A stretch of 64,000 nucleotides of DNA from Chitinophagaceae bacterium (GCA_019752295.1 JAIEMK010000053.1:1-64000), one strand, 5' to 3'; shown: positions 17,173 through 27,263, counted from the first letter of the stretch. Numbers and translations are program-made. Notes: a model not told the origin generated them from the sequence alone.

Positions 17173-20100
17173 CTATTTTGGGATACTGAAATAAAACGTA
17201 CTTCCTTTACCCGGTTTTGATGTTAACCATATTTTTCCATCAAAGCGCTCCACAATTTTTTTACAAATTGCCAACCCAATTCCGGTTCCGCTGTATTCAT
17301 CCTTATTGTGTAATCTTTGAAAGATTACAAATATTTTATCAAAGAATTTCGGGTCAATACCAATACCATTGTCTTCGAAACTAAATTTCCAGAACAACAA
17401 TTCTTCCTCACACTTAATCTTAATAACCGGAGGCATTTCACTACGATATTTCAAAGCGTTACCAATCAGGTTCTGCATCAATTGAGTAATCGGGGTTTTA
17501 TCGGCTTTTATTACAGGCAAATTACTCCATATAATATCACCTCCCGTTTGTTGCAATTTTATTTTAAACAACTCTTTCAATTCTGTTACAATTTCATTGG
17601 TATCAACCTGACTTAACACAATTGTTGAGCTGGAGACCCTTGAAAATTGAAGCAGGTCATTGATCAGGTTTTTCATTCTACTGGCCCCATCCACTGCCAG
17701 TTCAATATACTTATTGGCCGTTTCATCGAGCTGAGGTTCATATTTTTTTTGCAGCAATTGTAAAAAACTGGTTACCATTCTTAGAGGTTCCTGCAAGTCG
17801 TGCGATGCAACATACGCAAACCTTTCCAGTTCTATATTTGAGTCTGCTAATTCTTCCGCACGTTTTTTTAGTTTTTCGTTCAACTGTTTTAATACTATTT
17901 CCGTTTCTTTTTGTTTTGTGATATCGCGTGTAGCGCCAATCATTCTAACGGGTTCTTTCTTTTCGTTTCTTGTCAGGTATCCTTTTTCAAGAAAGTGCGC
18001 GTATGTGCCATCGTCCTTCAAAAACCGATAAGCAGAAGACCAATAGGTAGCACCGGGGTCTCCTAAGAATTGGCGCAATTTCTCTTTTAAGCTCGCCAAA
18101 TCTTCTGAATGTACTCGTGTTAACCAAACAACACTCTTTCTAAATTCCGGATTGGAGTCTAAATTTATGATCTCTTTCAATCCATCTCCCGTTCTAAAAA
18201 CATCATCGGTATTGATATTCCAGTCCCAGATAATATCGTTAGTAGCTTTTGTTACAAGGTCGTACCGTTCATTCATTTCCAAAATCTCTCTTTCGAAAAG
18301 CTTATTCTCAATAATCACTTTTAAGATATTGACTGCTCTAACAATCGTAATTTCTTCATCGAGTGTTGGCGACTTTTTCTCCTTGTAATACAAAGCGAAT
18401 GTTCCCAGCACTTTTCCACCCGAAATAATTGGATACGACCAGCAGGCTTTTAATCCAAATTGCAGTGCAATATCCTTGTAGTTTTTCCACCGAATATCGC
18501 TGCCAATATCTGATACTATAATTTTTTGTTTTAAATATGCGGCAGTGCCACAAGATCCCTGATTATCGCCTATTTCGCCACCCTCAATAAAATTGATGTA
18601 TTCGTTGGGCAGGCTTGGTGCAGCCCAGTTAAAGAGCCTACCATTTTCTAAACGAAGTACAGAGCCAATCATTCCAACATGTATTTTCTCAATCTCTGAG
18701 AGATAGTACTCAATGGTTTTGCTTAAATCGTTATCTGGATTTGCATTTCTTTCCAGCACTTCTTTTTCGAGCTGCTCAAGATTTATTAATTGTTTGGTTT
18801 TAGTAATGTCTTTAAAATAAATCGATAATCCGAGCTCCGAAGGATAAGCACTTACTTCGAATAATGCGTTCAGTGATTCAAAATAATTTTCAAAGTGAAC
18901 AGCTACATTATCTTGCAATGCGTGGGTGTATTGTGCAAAAGGCTCAGGCGCCAACACTTCTGGAAAAGTATCTCGAAGTGCTTTCCCAACAAAACCCTCT
19001 CTGGAAATTTTGAGCATTCGTTCCGCTTCCTTATTAATATAAGTTACCTTGAAAGATTTATCAATCGTTAAAAAGCCGTCGGTAATACTTTCTAGTATGG
19101 TATTTTTTTCTTCGTATGCAGCTTTGATCTCTGATTCGATTCTTTTACGGTTATTGATGGACCTGAAAAATACCGACATTCCTTCTTCAGTGGGGTAAAA
19201 ACTTTCCTCATACCAATCCATCGATCCCTCAAAATATATTTCAAAATGTACGGGCTTTTTATTTGAAACCACTTTTTCCAAATTTCTATAAAACAGTCCT
19301 TCACGGAGAACCGGATAGATATCAAACAAATTCTTTCCAATCAATTCATCAGAAGTTTTCTTTAGCAAGGCCTGTGCTGCCGCATTTACATAAGTAAAAT
19401 TGAAGGCCTTGTCGAGTGCATAAAAACAGTCTGAAATGCTATCCAGAATATTTTCCCTTTCGATCTCCAATTGTTTTTTATAGGTAATATCTTTTGCAAC
19501 TGCAAAAACCACTTCCTCTCCAATAATCGGAACAGCCGTCCAAGAAAGCCATTTAATTTCACCTGATTTTGTAAGGTATCTGTTTTCAAAGTTTACCACC
19601 CGGTCACCCCCGATCAGTTTTTTAAAGGTCTTGTTTCTTTTTTCCCTGTCCCCCGTATGAAGAAACGACACAGTAGGATTCGTTAGTAATTCAGCTTCGG
19701 TATAGCCCAGCAAACCAATTACAGCCTGATTTATTTTTTTGAAATACCCATCAAATCCAACAATACACAATAAGTCGGGAGATAAATTGAAAAACCTGTT
19801 TAGTTCGTCCTCTGTTCTGGATTTCTGAATATCCGATCCAATTTGTTTGCTTATTTTATTTAGTAAATCTGAGGATATCTGATTAAACGTAAATGGTTGA
19901 TCATTAAAAAATGTAAACACACCAATTACCCGATCGTTCAGTATTATTGGAACTGCCAGTACACTTGTTAGTTTTGTTTTTTCTGCACTTAATTTTGAAA
20001 CAGAATCCGATTCCTGAATATCATCGAAGTATAAAATCTTTTTCTCTTCCCATGCTTTTCCAATAACCCCTTGCCCCAGTTCAACATAGTCGATTGTTTT

Positions 20101-22227
20101 GTAGGTTCTAAACTTAGCTTTTACATCATCCTTAGCCCAATTAGCCCTAAACAACATGCGTATACCATCCACATTTATCAACCATGCTTCCGCATAAGAA
20201 TACTTAAAGTAATTGCAAATTTTTTCAATAAGGATGCTTAAAGACAATTCGAGTATCTCATTATTATTAATAGTCTGCAATAACTCATAAAAGAATTCTT
20301 TTTCTATTTCCTCGTTCTTCTTTTGTGTGATGTCTTTCTGAATAGATATCCAGTGTGTATTGATTCCTTTTTCGTTTATCAGAGGTACAACTGAAATGTT
20401 CGTCCAGAAGCTTTCTCCATTTTTTTTATAATTCACAAGCTCTATCTCACAGGGTTCTTTTTTGTTCAAGGCCAACTTCAAACGCTCCAGCTCAGTTCGC
20501 TCCGTTAAAGGTCCGTGTAGAATTCTTGGCGTTTTACCAATTATTTCTTCCATTGTATAGCCCGTCATTTTTGTGAAAGATTCATTCACATAAAGGATTC
20601 TTGGCCCGGGCATTTCAATAAATTCAGCTTCGGTAATTAAAACAGAATCAGTTGTATTGGTTATAACAGATTTAAATAGTTTTAACTGTTCTTCCTCTTT
20701 TTTAAATGCAGTAATGTCCTGCATGGCTCCGATCATACGAATGCCTCTACCCTTTGCATCACGAATTACAATCCCTTTATTTCGAACGAATGCCATTTCG
20801 CCATTTGCTTTCATAAACCGGTATTCTTCTACCCAGTTTCTTTCCTTTCCTTTAATCAAAGAATTAATGCTGTCTAATATTCTTTGTCGATCCTCCGAAT
20901 GAATATGTTCATACCAAACAACAATGTCCCCTTTATTGTCAACCGTTTCGTAACCGAATAAACTTCTAAAACCCTCACCCCAATAAAGCTCATCCGAGAT
21001 CAGGTTCAAATCCCAAATGGCATCAAAAGTTGCTTTGGTTACGTATTCATATCGCTCATTACTCAGTTTTGTGTTTCTTAGAGCCAGTTTGGTTTCTGTA
21101 ACTTCCTGTTCAACTGTCATGGCAGCAATCACTTCTCCACTAAAATCTCTGATCGGAATACCGGAGCATAAAATATATACATCTCCCCGCAACGGATTCT
21201 TCACAAGAAATTCCTGCCTGATTGTTTTTATTCCATCGAGTGCCTTTTGAATAGGAAGTTCGTTAGCAGGAATTAGTGCGTTTGTTTCAGGATCGTAGAA
21301 CTGACAGATCGATAACCAATCTGTTTTATTAATATCATTTGCTGAAATTCCCAATACATTATCGATGCCGGCATTGTAAATCAATAACTCTCCTCTTGTA
21401 TTTACCAAAGCTACTCCTTCATGCATTGATTGGATCATGGCATTTAGAAGTGCTTCTTTTTCTTTCACCTCTTTTTCAGCCAGTTTTCGATTCGTAATAT
21501 TTTTTGCAAAAACCGAGATGCCGATCTGGTGGCCATCGTCGTTTACGATGGGGTTCACCGAAACATCGAAATAGGTTTCTATGTGATTTTTGCTGATCTT
21601 ATCTTCGAACGAGAAGTGCGCTCCCTTTTGCGCCTTTGAGGTAAATTGCTTTAGTCGCGCTTTGTCGACTTTCGACATGATTATTACGGGGCTGTCGCCC
21701 AGCATAGGAGTATGCCCAAAATAATCAATGCTGATCTCATTAAATGCCTTGTTGAAATTGATGAGTTTCAGATCCATATCCAATGAATAAAAAATATCAG
21801 GCATGTTATTGATCAATGCCTTGAAATCTGCCCATTCATTTTCATTTTGATGTGTCTGAATTAATTCGAGCTGTTTCTTTTCTGTACATTCCTGAAAGCT
21901 GATATATAAACGGTCATTTGCATCTTCTGCTTTTACCCATTCCGAATTGACCCTAAGAAAAACTTCGGAATCATTATTTTTTTTGAAAGTAAACTCTATA
22001 TTATTTGTGTCGGCCTTTCTAAGTTTTTCGAACAGTGCCATCCAAGATTTTTTTTGCGAGGAGTTCGAAATCTCAAGGAAGGATTTTTGTATTAGCTGAG
22101 TCTTTTGTATGCCCAGCACCTCACAGAAATAATCATTCACCTCCAAACAAATCCCATCGGGATCTGTAATACAAAGTCCTATTGCATTTTTGGAGAATAA
22201 ATTTAAAGGCATTTCCATTGGGCGCAT
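17173..22227 (-). CDS. Giant soluble sensor histidine kinase with nine PAS and two GAF domains
   Basis: The product has about 1684 residues from the ATG at 22227; the frame also allows a TTG two codons upstream. Reading along the protein I count five PAS units (to about residue 650), a GAF domain (FFYELLQTINNNEILELSLS onward), three more PAS units, a second GAF (NQGSCGTAAYLKQKIIVSDI, typical of GAF-PAS kinases), a ninth PAS, then HisKA with H about 1476 in YVASHDLQEPLR and HATPase with FEDNGIGIDP and GTGIGLAICKK. There is no transmembrane segment, so it senses cytoplasmic ligands or redox/light-type cues; no heme- or flavin-binding residue could be assigned. It has no receiver of its own, and the receiver-bearing kinases downstream are its likely phosphotransfer partners. 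Confidence 0.9.
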   Translation of the reverse strand: MRPMEMPLNLFSKNAIGLCITDPDGICLEVNDYFCEVLGIQKTQLIQKSFLEISNSSQKKSWMALFEKLRKADTNNIEFTFKKNNDSEVFLRVNSEWVKAEDANDRLYISFQECTEKKQLELIQTHQNENEWADFKALINNMPDIFYSLDMDLKLINFNKAFNEISIDYFGHTPMLGDSPVIIMSKVDKARLKQFTSKAQKGAHFSFEDKISKNHIETYFDVSVNPIVNDDGHQIGISVFAKNITNRKLAEKEVKEKEALLNAMIQSMHEGVALVNTRGELLIYNAGIDNVLGISANDINKTDWLSICQFYDPETNALIPANELPIQKALDGIKTIRQEFLVKNPLRGDVYILCSGIPIRDFSGEVIAAMTVEQEVTETKLALRNTKLSNERYEYVTKATFDAIWDLNLISDELYWGEGFRSLFGYETVDNKGDIVVWYEHIHSEDRQRILDSINSLIKGKERNWVEEYRFMKANGEMAFVRNKGIVIRDAKGRGIRMIGAMQDITAFKKEEEQLKLFKSVITNTTDSVLITEAEFIEMPGPRILYVNESFTKMTGYTMEEIIGKTPRILHGPLTERTELERLKLALNKKEPCEIELVNYKKNGESFWTNISVVPLINEKGINTHWISIQKDITQKKNEEIEKEFFYELLQTINNNEILELSLSILIEKICNYFKYSYAEAWLINVDGIRMLFRANWAKDDVKAKFRTYKTIDYVELGQGVIGKAWEEKKILYFDDIQESDSVSKLSAEKTKLTSVLAVPIILNDRVIGVFTFFNDQPFTFNQISSDLLNKISKQIGSDIQKSRTEDELNRFFNLSPDLLCIVGFDGYFKKINQAVIGLLGYTEAELLTNPTVSFLHTGDREKRNKTFKKLIGGDRVVNFENRYLTKSGEIKWLSWTAVPIIGEEVVFAVAKDITYKKQLEIERENILDSISDCFYALDKAFNFTYVNAAAQALLKKTSDELIGKNLFDIYPVLREGLFYRNLEKVVSNKKPVHFEIYFEGSMDWYEESFYPTEEGMSVFFRSINNRKRIESEIKAAYEEKNTILESITDGFLTIDKSFKVTYINKEAERMLKISREGFVGKALRDTFPEVLAPEPFAQYTHALQDNVAVHFENYFESLNALFEVSAYPSELGLSIYFKDITKTKQLINLEQLEKEVLERNANPDNDLSKTIEYYLSEIEKIHVGMIGSVLRLENGRLFNWAAPSLPNEYINFIEGGEIGDNQGSCGTAAYLKQKIIVSDIGSDIRWKNYKDIALQFGLKACWSYPIISGGKVLGTFALYYKEKKSPTLDEEITIVRAVNILKVIIENKLFEREILEMNERYDLVTKATNDIIWDWNINTDDVFRTGDGLKEIINLDSNPEFRKSVVWLTRVHSEDLASLKEKLRQFLGDPGATYWSSAYRFLKDDGTYAHFLEKGYLTRNEKKEPVRMIGATRDITKQKETEIVLKQLNEKLKKRAEELADSNIELERFAYVASHDLQEPLRMVTSFLQLLQKKYEPQLDETANKYIELAVDGASRMKNLINDLLQFSRVSSSTIVLSQVDTNEIVTELKELFKIKLQQTGGDIIWSNLPVIKADKTPITQLMQNLIGNALKYRSEMPPVIKIKCEEELLFWKFSFEDNGIGIDPKFFDKIFVIFQRLHNKDEYSGTGIGLAICKKIVERFDGKIWLTSKPGKGSTFYFSIPK

Positions 22228-22365
22228 TTGCAACTTAATAGTTTTCTACACTATACACTCTGGCCTATGCAAAAGTATCAATCATAAATACTGTTTCATT
22301 TAAGGGCTATTAAATATACAAATAAGTTAAGATAAATAAGCTTTGCCAATGATAATATCGAAGTA

Positions 22366-24000
22366 TTATTTGCAGTTTTTGGCAAGTTGTTCCTTCGCTA
22401 ATGCCGATCCCAAATCCTTTGCCACTGCAAAGTCTGAGCAGGCGCCGGTTTTATCCTGTAAATTCATTTTTGCCAATCCCCTATAATAGAATGCGTCTGA
22501 TGATTTAGGATTCAGTTCGATTGCTGTTGTATAATCTTTGATAGCTCCTACAAACTCTTTGTTGTTTGCCTTAAGGTTCGCTCTACTGATCCATACAAAA
22601 TGATTCTTGGCATCCAGTTCGATCGACTTTGAATAATCCAGAATGGCTCCTACCGTGTCTTTTAGTGCAGCTTTAACAATTCCCCGGCTGAAATAGATTG
22701 ACGAATTTTTTGGGTTTAACTCAATAGCTTTATTAAAATCATTCAATGCTTCGTTGTTTAATTGAATTGCCTGTTTTGCAAAAGCCCGATTATAATAGAT
22801 ATCTGAATTGCTAGGATTTCGTTCAATCGCCAGATTAAAGTCTTTTATTGCGCCATTGGGATCGCTTAAACGAGCTTTAGCTATTCCCCTGTTAAAATAA
22901 ATATTAGTAGTAGATGCATCCAATTCAATTACCCGATTGTAATCTTTTAATGCAGCAGCATGGTCGCCCATTCCCGATTTTAAAATTCCTCTGTTAAAAT
23001 AAGCATTTACAATTTTAGGATTCAGTATGATTGCTTTATTATAATCTAACAAAGCACCCTGATCGTCTTTTAAATTTGATTTTACAATGGCCCTGTTAAA
23101 ATAAATATCGGCATTGTCCTGATCCTGTTCAATGGCTCTGTTGAAATCAACCAATGCACTTTTATAATCATTCAAACGACTTTTTTCGATCCCCCTGTTA
23201 AAAAAAACATGATCAGTACCGGGATTTATTTCTATTGCTTTTGTATAGTCCTTAATTGCAGCGGCGGATTCATTCATATAACCCCTAGTTACAGCACGCC
23301 CGAAATACAGATCCGCCCTATTTGGAGCCAGTTGTATGGCTTTCGAAAAATCGCGTATCGAAGCTGAAAAATTCTTCAGACTATTATAAGCAAATGCCCT
23401 GTTGGCATAGATATCAGCATTGGAGCTGTCGAGAGCAATCGCGGTATTATAATCTTGAATGGCCGCGCTATAATCCTGCAGATATCCTTTTTCGATCCCT
23501 CTGTTAAAATAAATATTAACGGTTGCCGGGTTGATAGAAATGGTTTTGTTGAAGTCTTGAATAGCGCCGAGGTGATCATTGATTGCACTCTTATCAATAC
23601 CCCTGCTAAAATAAATATCAGCATTATTCGGATCCTGTACTAACGCAAGGCTGTGATCTTGTATTGCTCCTTTATAATCTTTGATATGCTCTTTTGCAAT
23701 CGCCCTGTTATAGTAGGCATTGGGCATATCGGGATAAATGGCAATTGCTTTGGTATAATCCTGCACGGCACCTAGTTGATCATTAACCATACTTTTACAA
23801 TAAGCCCGATTAAAATAAACATCTGCATTATTAGGATCTGTGATCAATGCTTTTGTGTAATCTTTAATGGCGCCTCTAAAATCGCGCTGCTCGAGTTTTT
23901 CGTTGCCCAACGCAAATAATTCAGCAGGTGTTTGGGAGAAGCCAGAAACTGCATTTACGATAAGAGCCATTATGAATAAGGAGATGCACGCATTTTTCAT
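22366..24000 (-). CDS. Secreted protein made of 15 tetratricopeptide repeats
   Basis: The product has 544 residues. A signal peptide ends near VSGFSQ. The rest is 15 consecutive 34-residue TPR units with the recurring pattern Y-F-N-R-(G/A)-x-x-K ... G-A-(I/L)-x-D-(Y/F)-x-K-A-I-x-(L/I)-x-P, for example ADIYFNRAIVKSNLKDDQGA. A superhelix of this length usually serves as a protein-binding scaffold; the partner is unknown. The gene has a 102-bp nucleotide periodicity, so copy-number change by recombination is possible. Its ATG is directly abutted by one copy of the dispersed ~85-bp element. It lies between the kinases and a receiver gene. Confidence 0.9.
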   Translation of the reverse strand: MKNACISLFIMALIVNAVSGFSQTPAELFALGNEKLEQRDFRGAIKDYTKALITDPNNADVYFNRAYCKSMVNDQLGAVQDYTKAIAIYPDMPNAYYNRAIAKEHIKDYKGAIQDHSLALVQDPNNADIYFSRGIDKSAINDHLGAIQDFNKTISINPATVNIYFNRGIEKGYLQDYSAAIQDYNTAIALDSSNADIYANRAFAYNSLKNFSASIRDFSKAIQLAPNRADLYFGRAVTRGYMNESAAAIKDYTKAIEINPGTDHVFFNRGIEKSRLNDYKSALVDFNRAIEQDQDNADIYFNRAIVKSNLKDDQGALLDYNKAIILNPKIVNAYFNRGILKSGMGDHAAALKDYNRVIELDASTTNIYFNRGIAKARLSDPNGAIKDFNLAIERNPSNSDIYYNRAFAKQAIQLNNEALNDFNKAIELNPKNSSIYFSRGIVKAALKDTVGAILDYSKSIELDAKNHFVWISRANLKANNKEFVGAIKDYTTAIELNPKSSDAFYYRGLAKMNLQDKTGACSDFAVAKDLGSALAKEQLAKNCK

Positions 24001-24084
24001 GTGTTAATTTTTATTGATTTTGGCCACATGTAATTCGCTAATCAATATTTCGCTTGGTTACAAATTTTGTTATGCTCATTTCAC
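24001..24084 (-). repeat. Dispersed start-codon-abutting element, copy A
   Basis: Read on the minus strand this begins TGAAATGAGCATAAC, contains GAAATATTGATTAGCGAATT and ends CCAAAATCAATAAAAATTAACAC immediately before the ATG of the TPR gene (quoted here in part as CCAAAATCAATAAA). It matches the copies at 24681, 24764 and 32619 over nearly the whole length. The variable centre here is TACATGTGG. Confidence 0.8.
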
Positions 24085-24170
24085 GACTACAAATTTGGGT
24101 CAGCAATTGCTTGCACTAATTATTACAAAGATACAAATCCGCAGAAGATGATACAGGAGGAATTTAGCAA

Positions 24171-24563
24171 CTACAACAGAAACACTTTTGCTAGTATTTG
24201 CGGTGTTAGGGGCTTGCTAATATAGTCGGTTACTGATTTATATTTTTTGGCTTTATCAATATCTCTCGGGTCGATCGAAGATGTATGCATTATTATTTTA
24301 CACTGATCTCTAACAGTAGCGGGTAATTGTTCAAAGAGGTCTAAAAAGTCCCATCCGTCTAATACAGGCATATTGATATCTAGAAAAATAAACTTAGTGG
24401 AGTTTTCTGAAGCCGGGGTGTTTGCTAGTAGTCTGAAGTACTCAATAGCATCGATCACATTATCAAATGCGTTGACTATCTGCTGAGGGTAAGCCTCTTT
24501 AATTATTTCCTGGTTTAAAAAGTTTACGAGATGATCATCATCTATTAAAAAAATTTCATTCAT
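24171..24563 (-). CDS. Single-domain response regulator (CheY-like)
   Basis: The product has 130 residues and is a lone receiver domain: acidic residues in FLIDDDHLV, phosphoacceptor Asp62 in FIFLDINMPVLDGWDF, conserved Thr/Ser in IMHTSS and Lys in YISKPLT. No output domain is attached. Such proteins relay phosphate between kinases or act on protein targets. It is probably served by the PAS-rich kinases nearby. A close relative at 25093 faces the other way. Two tandem copies of the dispersed element lie about 115 bp upstream. Confidence 0.9.
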   Translation of the reverse strand: MNEIFLIDDDHLVNFLNQEIIKEAYPQQIVNAFDNVIDAIEYFRLLANTPASENSTKFIFLDINMPVLDGWDFLDLFEQLPATVRDQCKIIMHTSSIDPRDIDKAKKYKSVTDYISKPLTPQILAKVFLL

Positions 24564-24680
24564 TCTATCAGCTAATTAATATTCCTTTAAATCCTTGCTA
24601 AAACATAATTCCCAACAATCAATAAGTAGAATAAATATAATAAATGATTGAAGCAACACAAAATATAAGTTACAATTCAT

Positions 24681-24763
24681 GTGTTTTTTATTGATTTTAG
24701 CTACATGTAATTCGCTAACAAACATTTCAGTTGGTGTCAAATTTTTGTTATGCTCATTTCATG
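24681..24763 (-). repeat. Dispersed element, copy B (tandem with C)
   Basis: On the minus strand it reads GAAATGAGCATAACAAAAAT ... GAAATGTTTGTTAGCGAATT ... AAAATCAATAAAAAACACATG. Its centre contains the short palindrome TACATGTA. It is joined head to tail to copy C with an 82-bp period and lies upstream of the receiver gene starting at 24563. An ATG follows it, opening only a 34-codon frame of no recognisable type. Confidence 0.8.
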
Positions 24764-24851
24764 TGTTTTTTATTGATTTTGGTCCCGAGTACTCGGGATT
24801 CGCTAACAAACATTTCGGTTGGTGACAAATTTTTGTTATGCTCATTTCATG
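24764..24851 (-). repeat. Dispersed element, copy C
   Basis: This is the second tandem unit. The conserved flanks are the same as in copy B, but the variable centre is a 14-bp perfect palindrome, CCCGAGTACTCGGG, in place of TACATGTA. Same flanks with a different palindromic core is the defining feature of the family. Confidence 0.8.
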
Positions 24852-25092
24852 TCTCTAAAGTTCTTAAATCAAGGGATTGTTGTGTATTGGGGCTTAAGAT
24901 TCTGTGCCGAGATTAGACGATGGATAAACACTAATAAAATTATTCGGAATTTGTATAGCAATTTTATTTTTAGTTGGCCATTGATGTACCCGCAAATCCC
25001 GCAGATCCAACAGTTTTACCGAAAACAATTGAGTTGAATATTGAAATAGAAAAGACAGTACCTTCGCGGTAACTATTTAAGATAGAAGGCTT

Positions 25093-25515
25093 ATGATTCA
25101 ATTAGCGATGTGTATCGACGACGATCCGATAGTCTTGATGCTGAATGATCTGATACTAAAAGAGCAGGGTTTCTGTAAAAACCTGCTCAAATTCGACAGG
25201 GCCGAACAAGCCATTTCTTATTTTGAAGAAAGACAAAAAGAACCTAATTCAAATGAGGAATTACCTACACTCATCTTCCTCGATATTAATATGCCGGTGA
25301 TGGATGGATGGGAGTTTTTGGACATTTTTGCCGAAAAATTTTCTGCGTTTCATGATCAGGTACACGTAATTATCCTATCATCTAGCGTAAATCCTGCAGA
25401 CCTCGAAAAGGCCGAAACTCATCCATTGGTAATTGGGTTTATGCCCAAACCACTTGGCGAAAAAGAATTGGAAGGCCTCAAAAAACACGAGAAACTGGCA
25501 CGGTTCTTCTCATAA
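25093..25515 (+). CDS. Single-domain response regulator (CheY-like)
   Basis: The product has 140 residues and is a receiver only: acidic pocket in MCIDDDPIV, phosphoacceptor Asp64 in LIFLDINMPVMDGWEFLD, Ser in IILSSSVNP and Lys in GFMPKPLG. It resembles the receiver encoded at 24171 closely through the LDINMP(V)xDGW(D/E)FLD block, so the two are probably paralogues in a divergent arrangement. No DNA-binding domain is present, so output is by protein contact or phosphorelay. A weak Bacteroidota-type -7 box, TACCTTCG, lies at 25059. Confidence 0.9.
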   Translation: MIQLAMCIDDDPIVLMLNDLILKEQGFCKNLLKFDRAEQAISYFEERQKEPNSNEELPTLIFLDINMPVMDGWEFLDIFAEKFSAFHDQVHVIILSSSVNPADLEKAETHPLVIGFMPKPLGEKELEGLKKHEKLARFFS

Positions 25516-25565
25516 TTTAAAGACTTTCCTACAATCACTAATTGACTGTACATCTTATTCTGAGT

Positions 25566-27164
25566 TTATTTCAATTTCAAAGCTTGTGCAATTGCTTTCT
25601 CTGCCAAAGCTTCCATCACTTTATATCCTGCAAGATTCGGGTGTACGCCATCATAAGTAAGACTAGCTTGCAGGCCATTGCGTTCATCGGCCATTGAAGT
25701 AAAATAATCCAGATATACCACCCCGTTTTTCTCAGACCAGCTTTTAATAAATTGATTGATCGACACAATGGTTTCGGCAGGCTTCAATCCGGGTTTCCAT
25801 GGATAATCATAAACCGGTATAATCGAAGACATCACTACTTTAATACCATTTGCTTTTGCCAATTCTGCCATTGATATCAGGTGCTCCTGAATGATCTCGG
25901 GAGTAGTGGGGCCGGTATTTCCTGCAACATCATTGGTACCCGCTAAAATAACTACTACCGCAGGTTTCAGGTCAACAACATCCTGCTTAAAACGAACCAA
26001 CATTTGAGGAGTTGTTTGGCCACTAATTCCTCGATCGATATATGGCTTACCACGAAAGAAATCAGGATCCATATTAATCCATCCTTCGGTAATACTATTA
26101 CCCATAAAAACAACACGCTTCTCGTTTTTAAGGGGTGCAGATAATGCCTTATTTTCTGCAGCAAAACGTGCAAAATTTGCCCAATCAAGATGAATCTGAT
26201 TTTCCTGATTCTGCTTAATCTCTTCTAATTTTTCGGGAGTTAATTTAGCCGACCACTCATCTTCTTTAAGCGGTCTTAATAAACCACGTTGCCCCAGCCA
26301 CTCACCAAATCTTTCTATCCATTTATCAGAAGTAAGGTATTGCTTATGCATTCCAAAACCGTGTCCGCCTTTTTCATAAATATGCAATTCAGCAGGTTGT
26401 TTGGCTTCAAACCATTTTTGATAGATTGAAGTGCTATGACTTGTAAGCATTAACTGATCGTTACTTGCTGCCACAATAAAAGCCGGTGTTATTTGTGATG
26501 GTACTGATCCGGCAAGCACTTCGGGTGCAAATGCATAAATGGGTGCAATAAAATTGGGGCGACTATCTGCGTCGGCATGATATACAACCGACATAGTTAC
26601 TGTTCCGCCTGCAGAAAAACCCATGAATCCGATCTTATCTGGATTCAATCCGTATGTTGCTGCGTGTGAACGTACATATTTTACGGCCGTTAAACCATCA
26701 TTTGTAGCTAGTGGAATTACTGGAGCATTTTCAGCTTCGAATTTTTTAGGGTCGGCCATTTTGGCCATCAACTCCGTTGCAGGATCATCGGTATTGCTTT
26801 TTGCCAAACGATATTTCAATACAAAGCAGGTTACGCCTTTTCCATTCAACCATTTTGCAACATCAATACCTTCACTGTTAATTGAGAGAGTTTGAAAACC
26901 TCCTCCAGGTGCAATAATCACCGAAGTTCCTGTTGCAATATTTTTGGGTGCAGGATAAACCAATAAAGTTGGTTCCGTTACATTGTAAACGAGCTCTGTT
27001 TTAAAAACATTGCTATAGCCCGATTTTTCCTGCCAGTTCCAACTCTCGCTGCCGGGAGCTTTGGTAGGATATAATTTGATGGATTCCTGTGCAAAACAAA
27101 AGCTCGATATTGCGAGCATTACCACAGAAAGTACAAACGCTAATTTTGTATGGCGCAATTGCAT
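25566..27164 (-). CDS. Secreted bifunctional esterase: alpha/beta hydrolase fused to SGNH hydrolase
   Basis: The product has 532 residues with a signal peptide ending near SFCFAQ. The N-terminal half is an acetyl-xylan-esterase-like alpha/beta hydrolase with oxyanion motif APGGGF, nucleophile Ser184 in GFSAGG, Asp236 in AASNDQ and His268 in GGHGFGM. The C-terminal half is a GDSL/SGNH hydrolase with Ser357 in GNSITEG, Gly in GISGQTT, Asn411 in AGTNDV and Asp505/His508 in DGVHPN. Both triads appear complete, so two ester-cleaving sites are expected, probably removing acetyl groups from plant-type glycans; substrate is inferred. The GH5 gene upstream on the same strand, about 100 bp away, may be its partner. 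Confidence 0.9.
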   Translation of the reverse strand: MQLRHTKLAFVLSVVMLAISSFCFAQESIKLYPTKAPGSESWNWQEKSGYSNVFKTELVYNVTEPTLLVYPAPKNIATGTSVIIAPGGGFQTLSINSEGIDVAKWLNGKGVTCFVLKYRLAKSNTDDPATELMAKMADPKKFEAENAPVIPLATNDGLTAVKYVRSHAATYGLNPDKIGFMGFSAGGTVTMSVVYHADADSRPNFIAPIYAFAPEVLAGSVPSQITPAFIVAASNDQLMLTSHSTSIYQKWFEAKQPAELHIYEKGGHGFGMHKQYLTSDKWIERFGEWLGQRGLLRPLKEDEWSAKLTPEKLEEIKQNQENQIHLDWANFARFAAENKALSAPLKNEKRVVFMGNSITEGWINMDPDFFRGKPYIDRGISGQTTPQMLVRFKQDVVDLKPAVVVILAGTNDVAGNTGPTTPEIIQEHLISMAELAKANGIKVVMSSIIPVYDYPWKPGLKPAETIVSINQFIKSWSEKNGVVYLDYFTSMADERNGLQASLTYDGVHPNLAGYKVMEALAEKAIAQALKLK

Positions 27165-27263
27165 AATCGAATTTTTAAAAGTTTAAAGCTGCTTAAAGAT
27201 AATGATTCAATCGGATTATAAATGATAGAGAACACAACCTGTTGACTCAAGAGTTGATACAAA

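Noticed and set aside
24574-24680. 34-codon minus-strand frame directly after copy B of the dispersed element
   Set aside because: It starts ATG-AAT and is hydrophobic at first, but it has no family features and no clear translation signal; it is probably leader sequence of the receiver gene.
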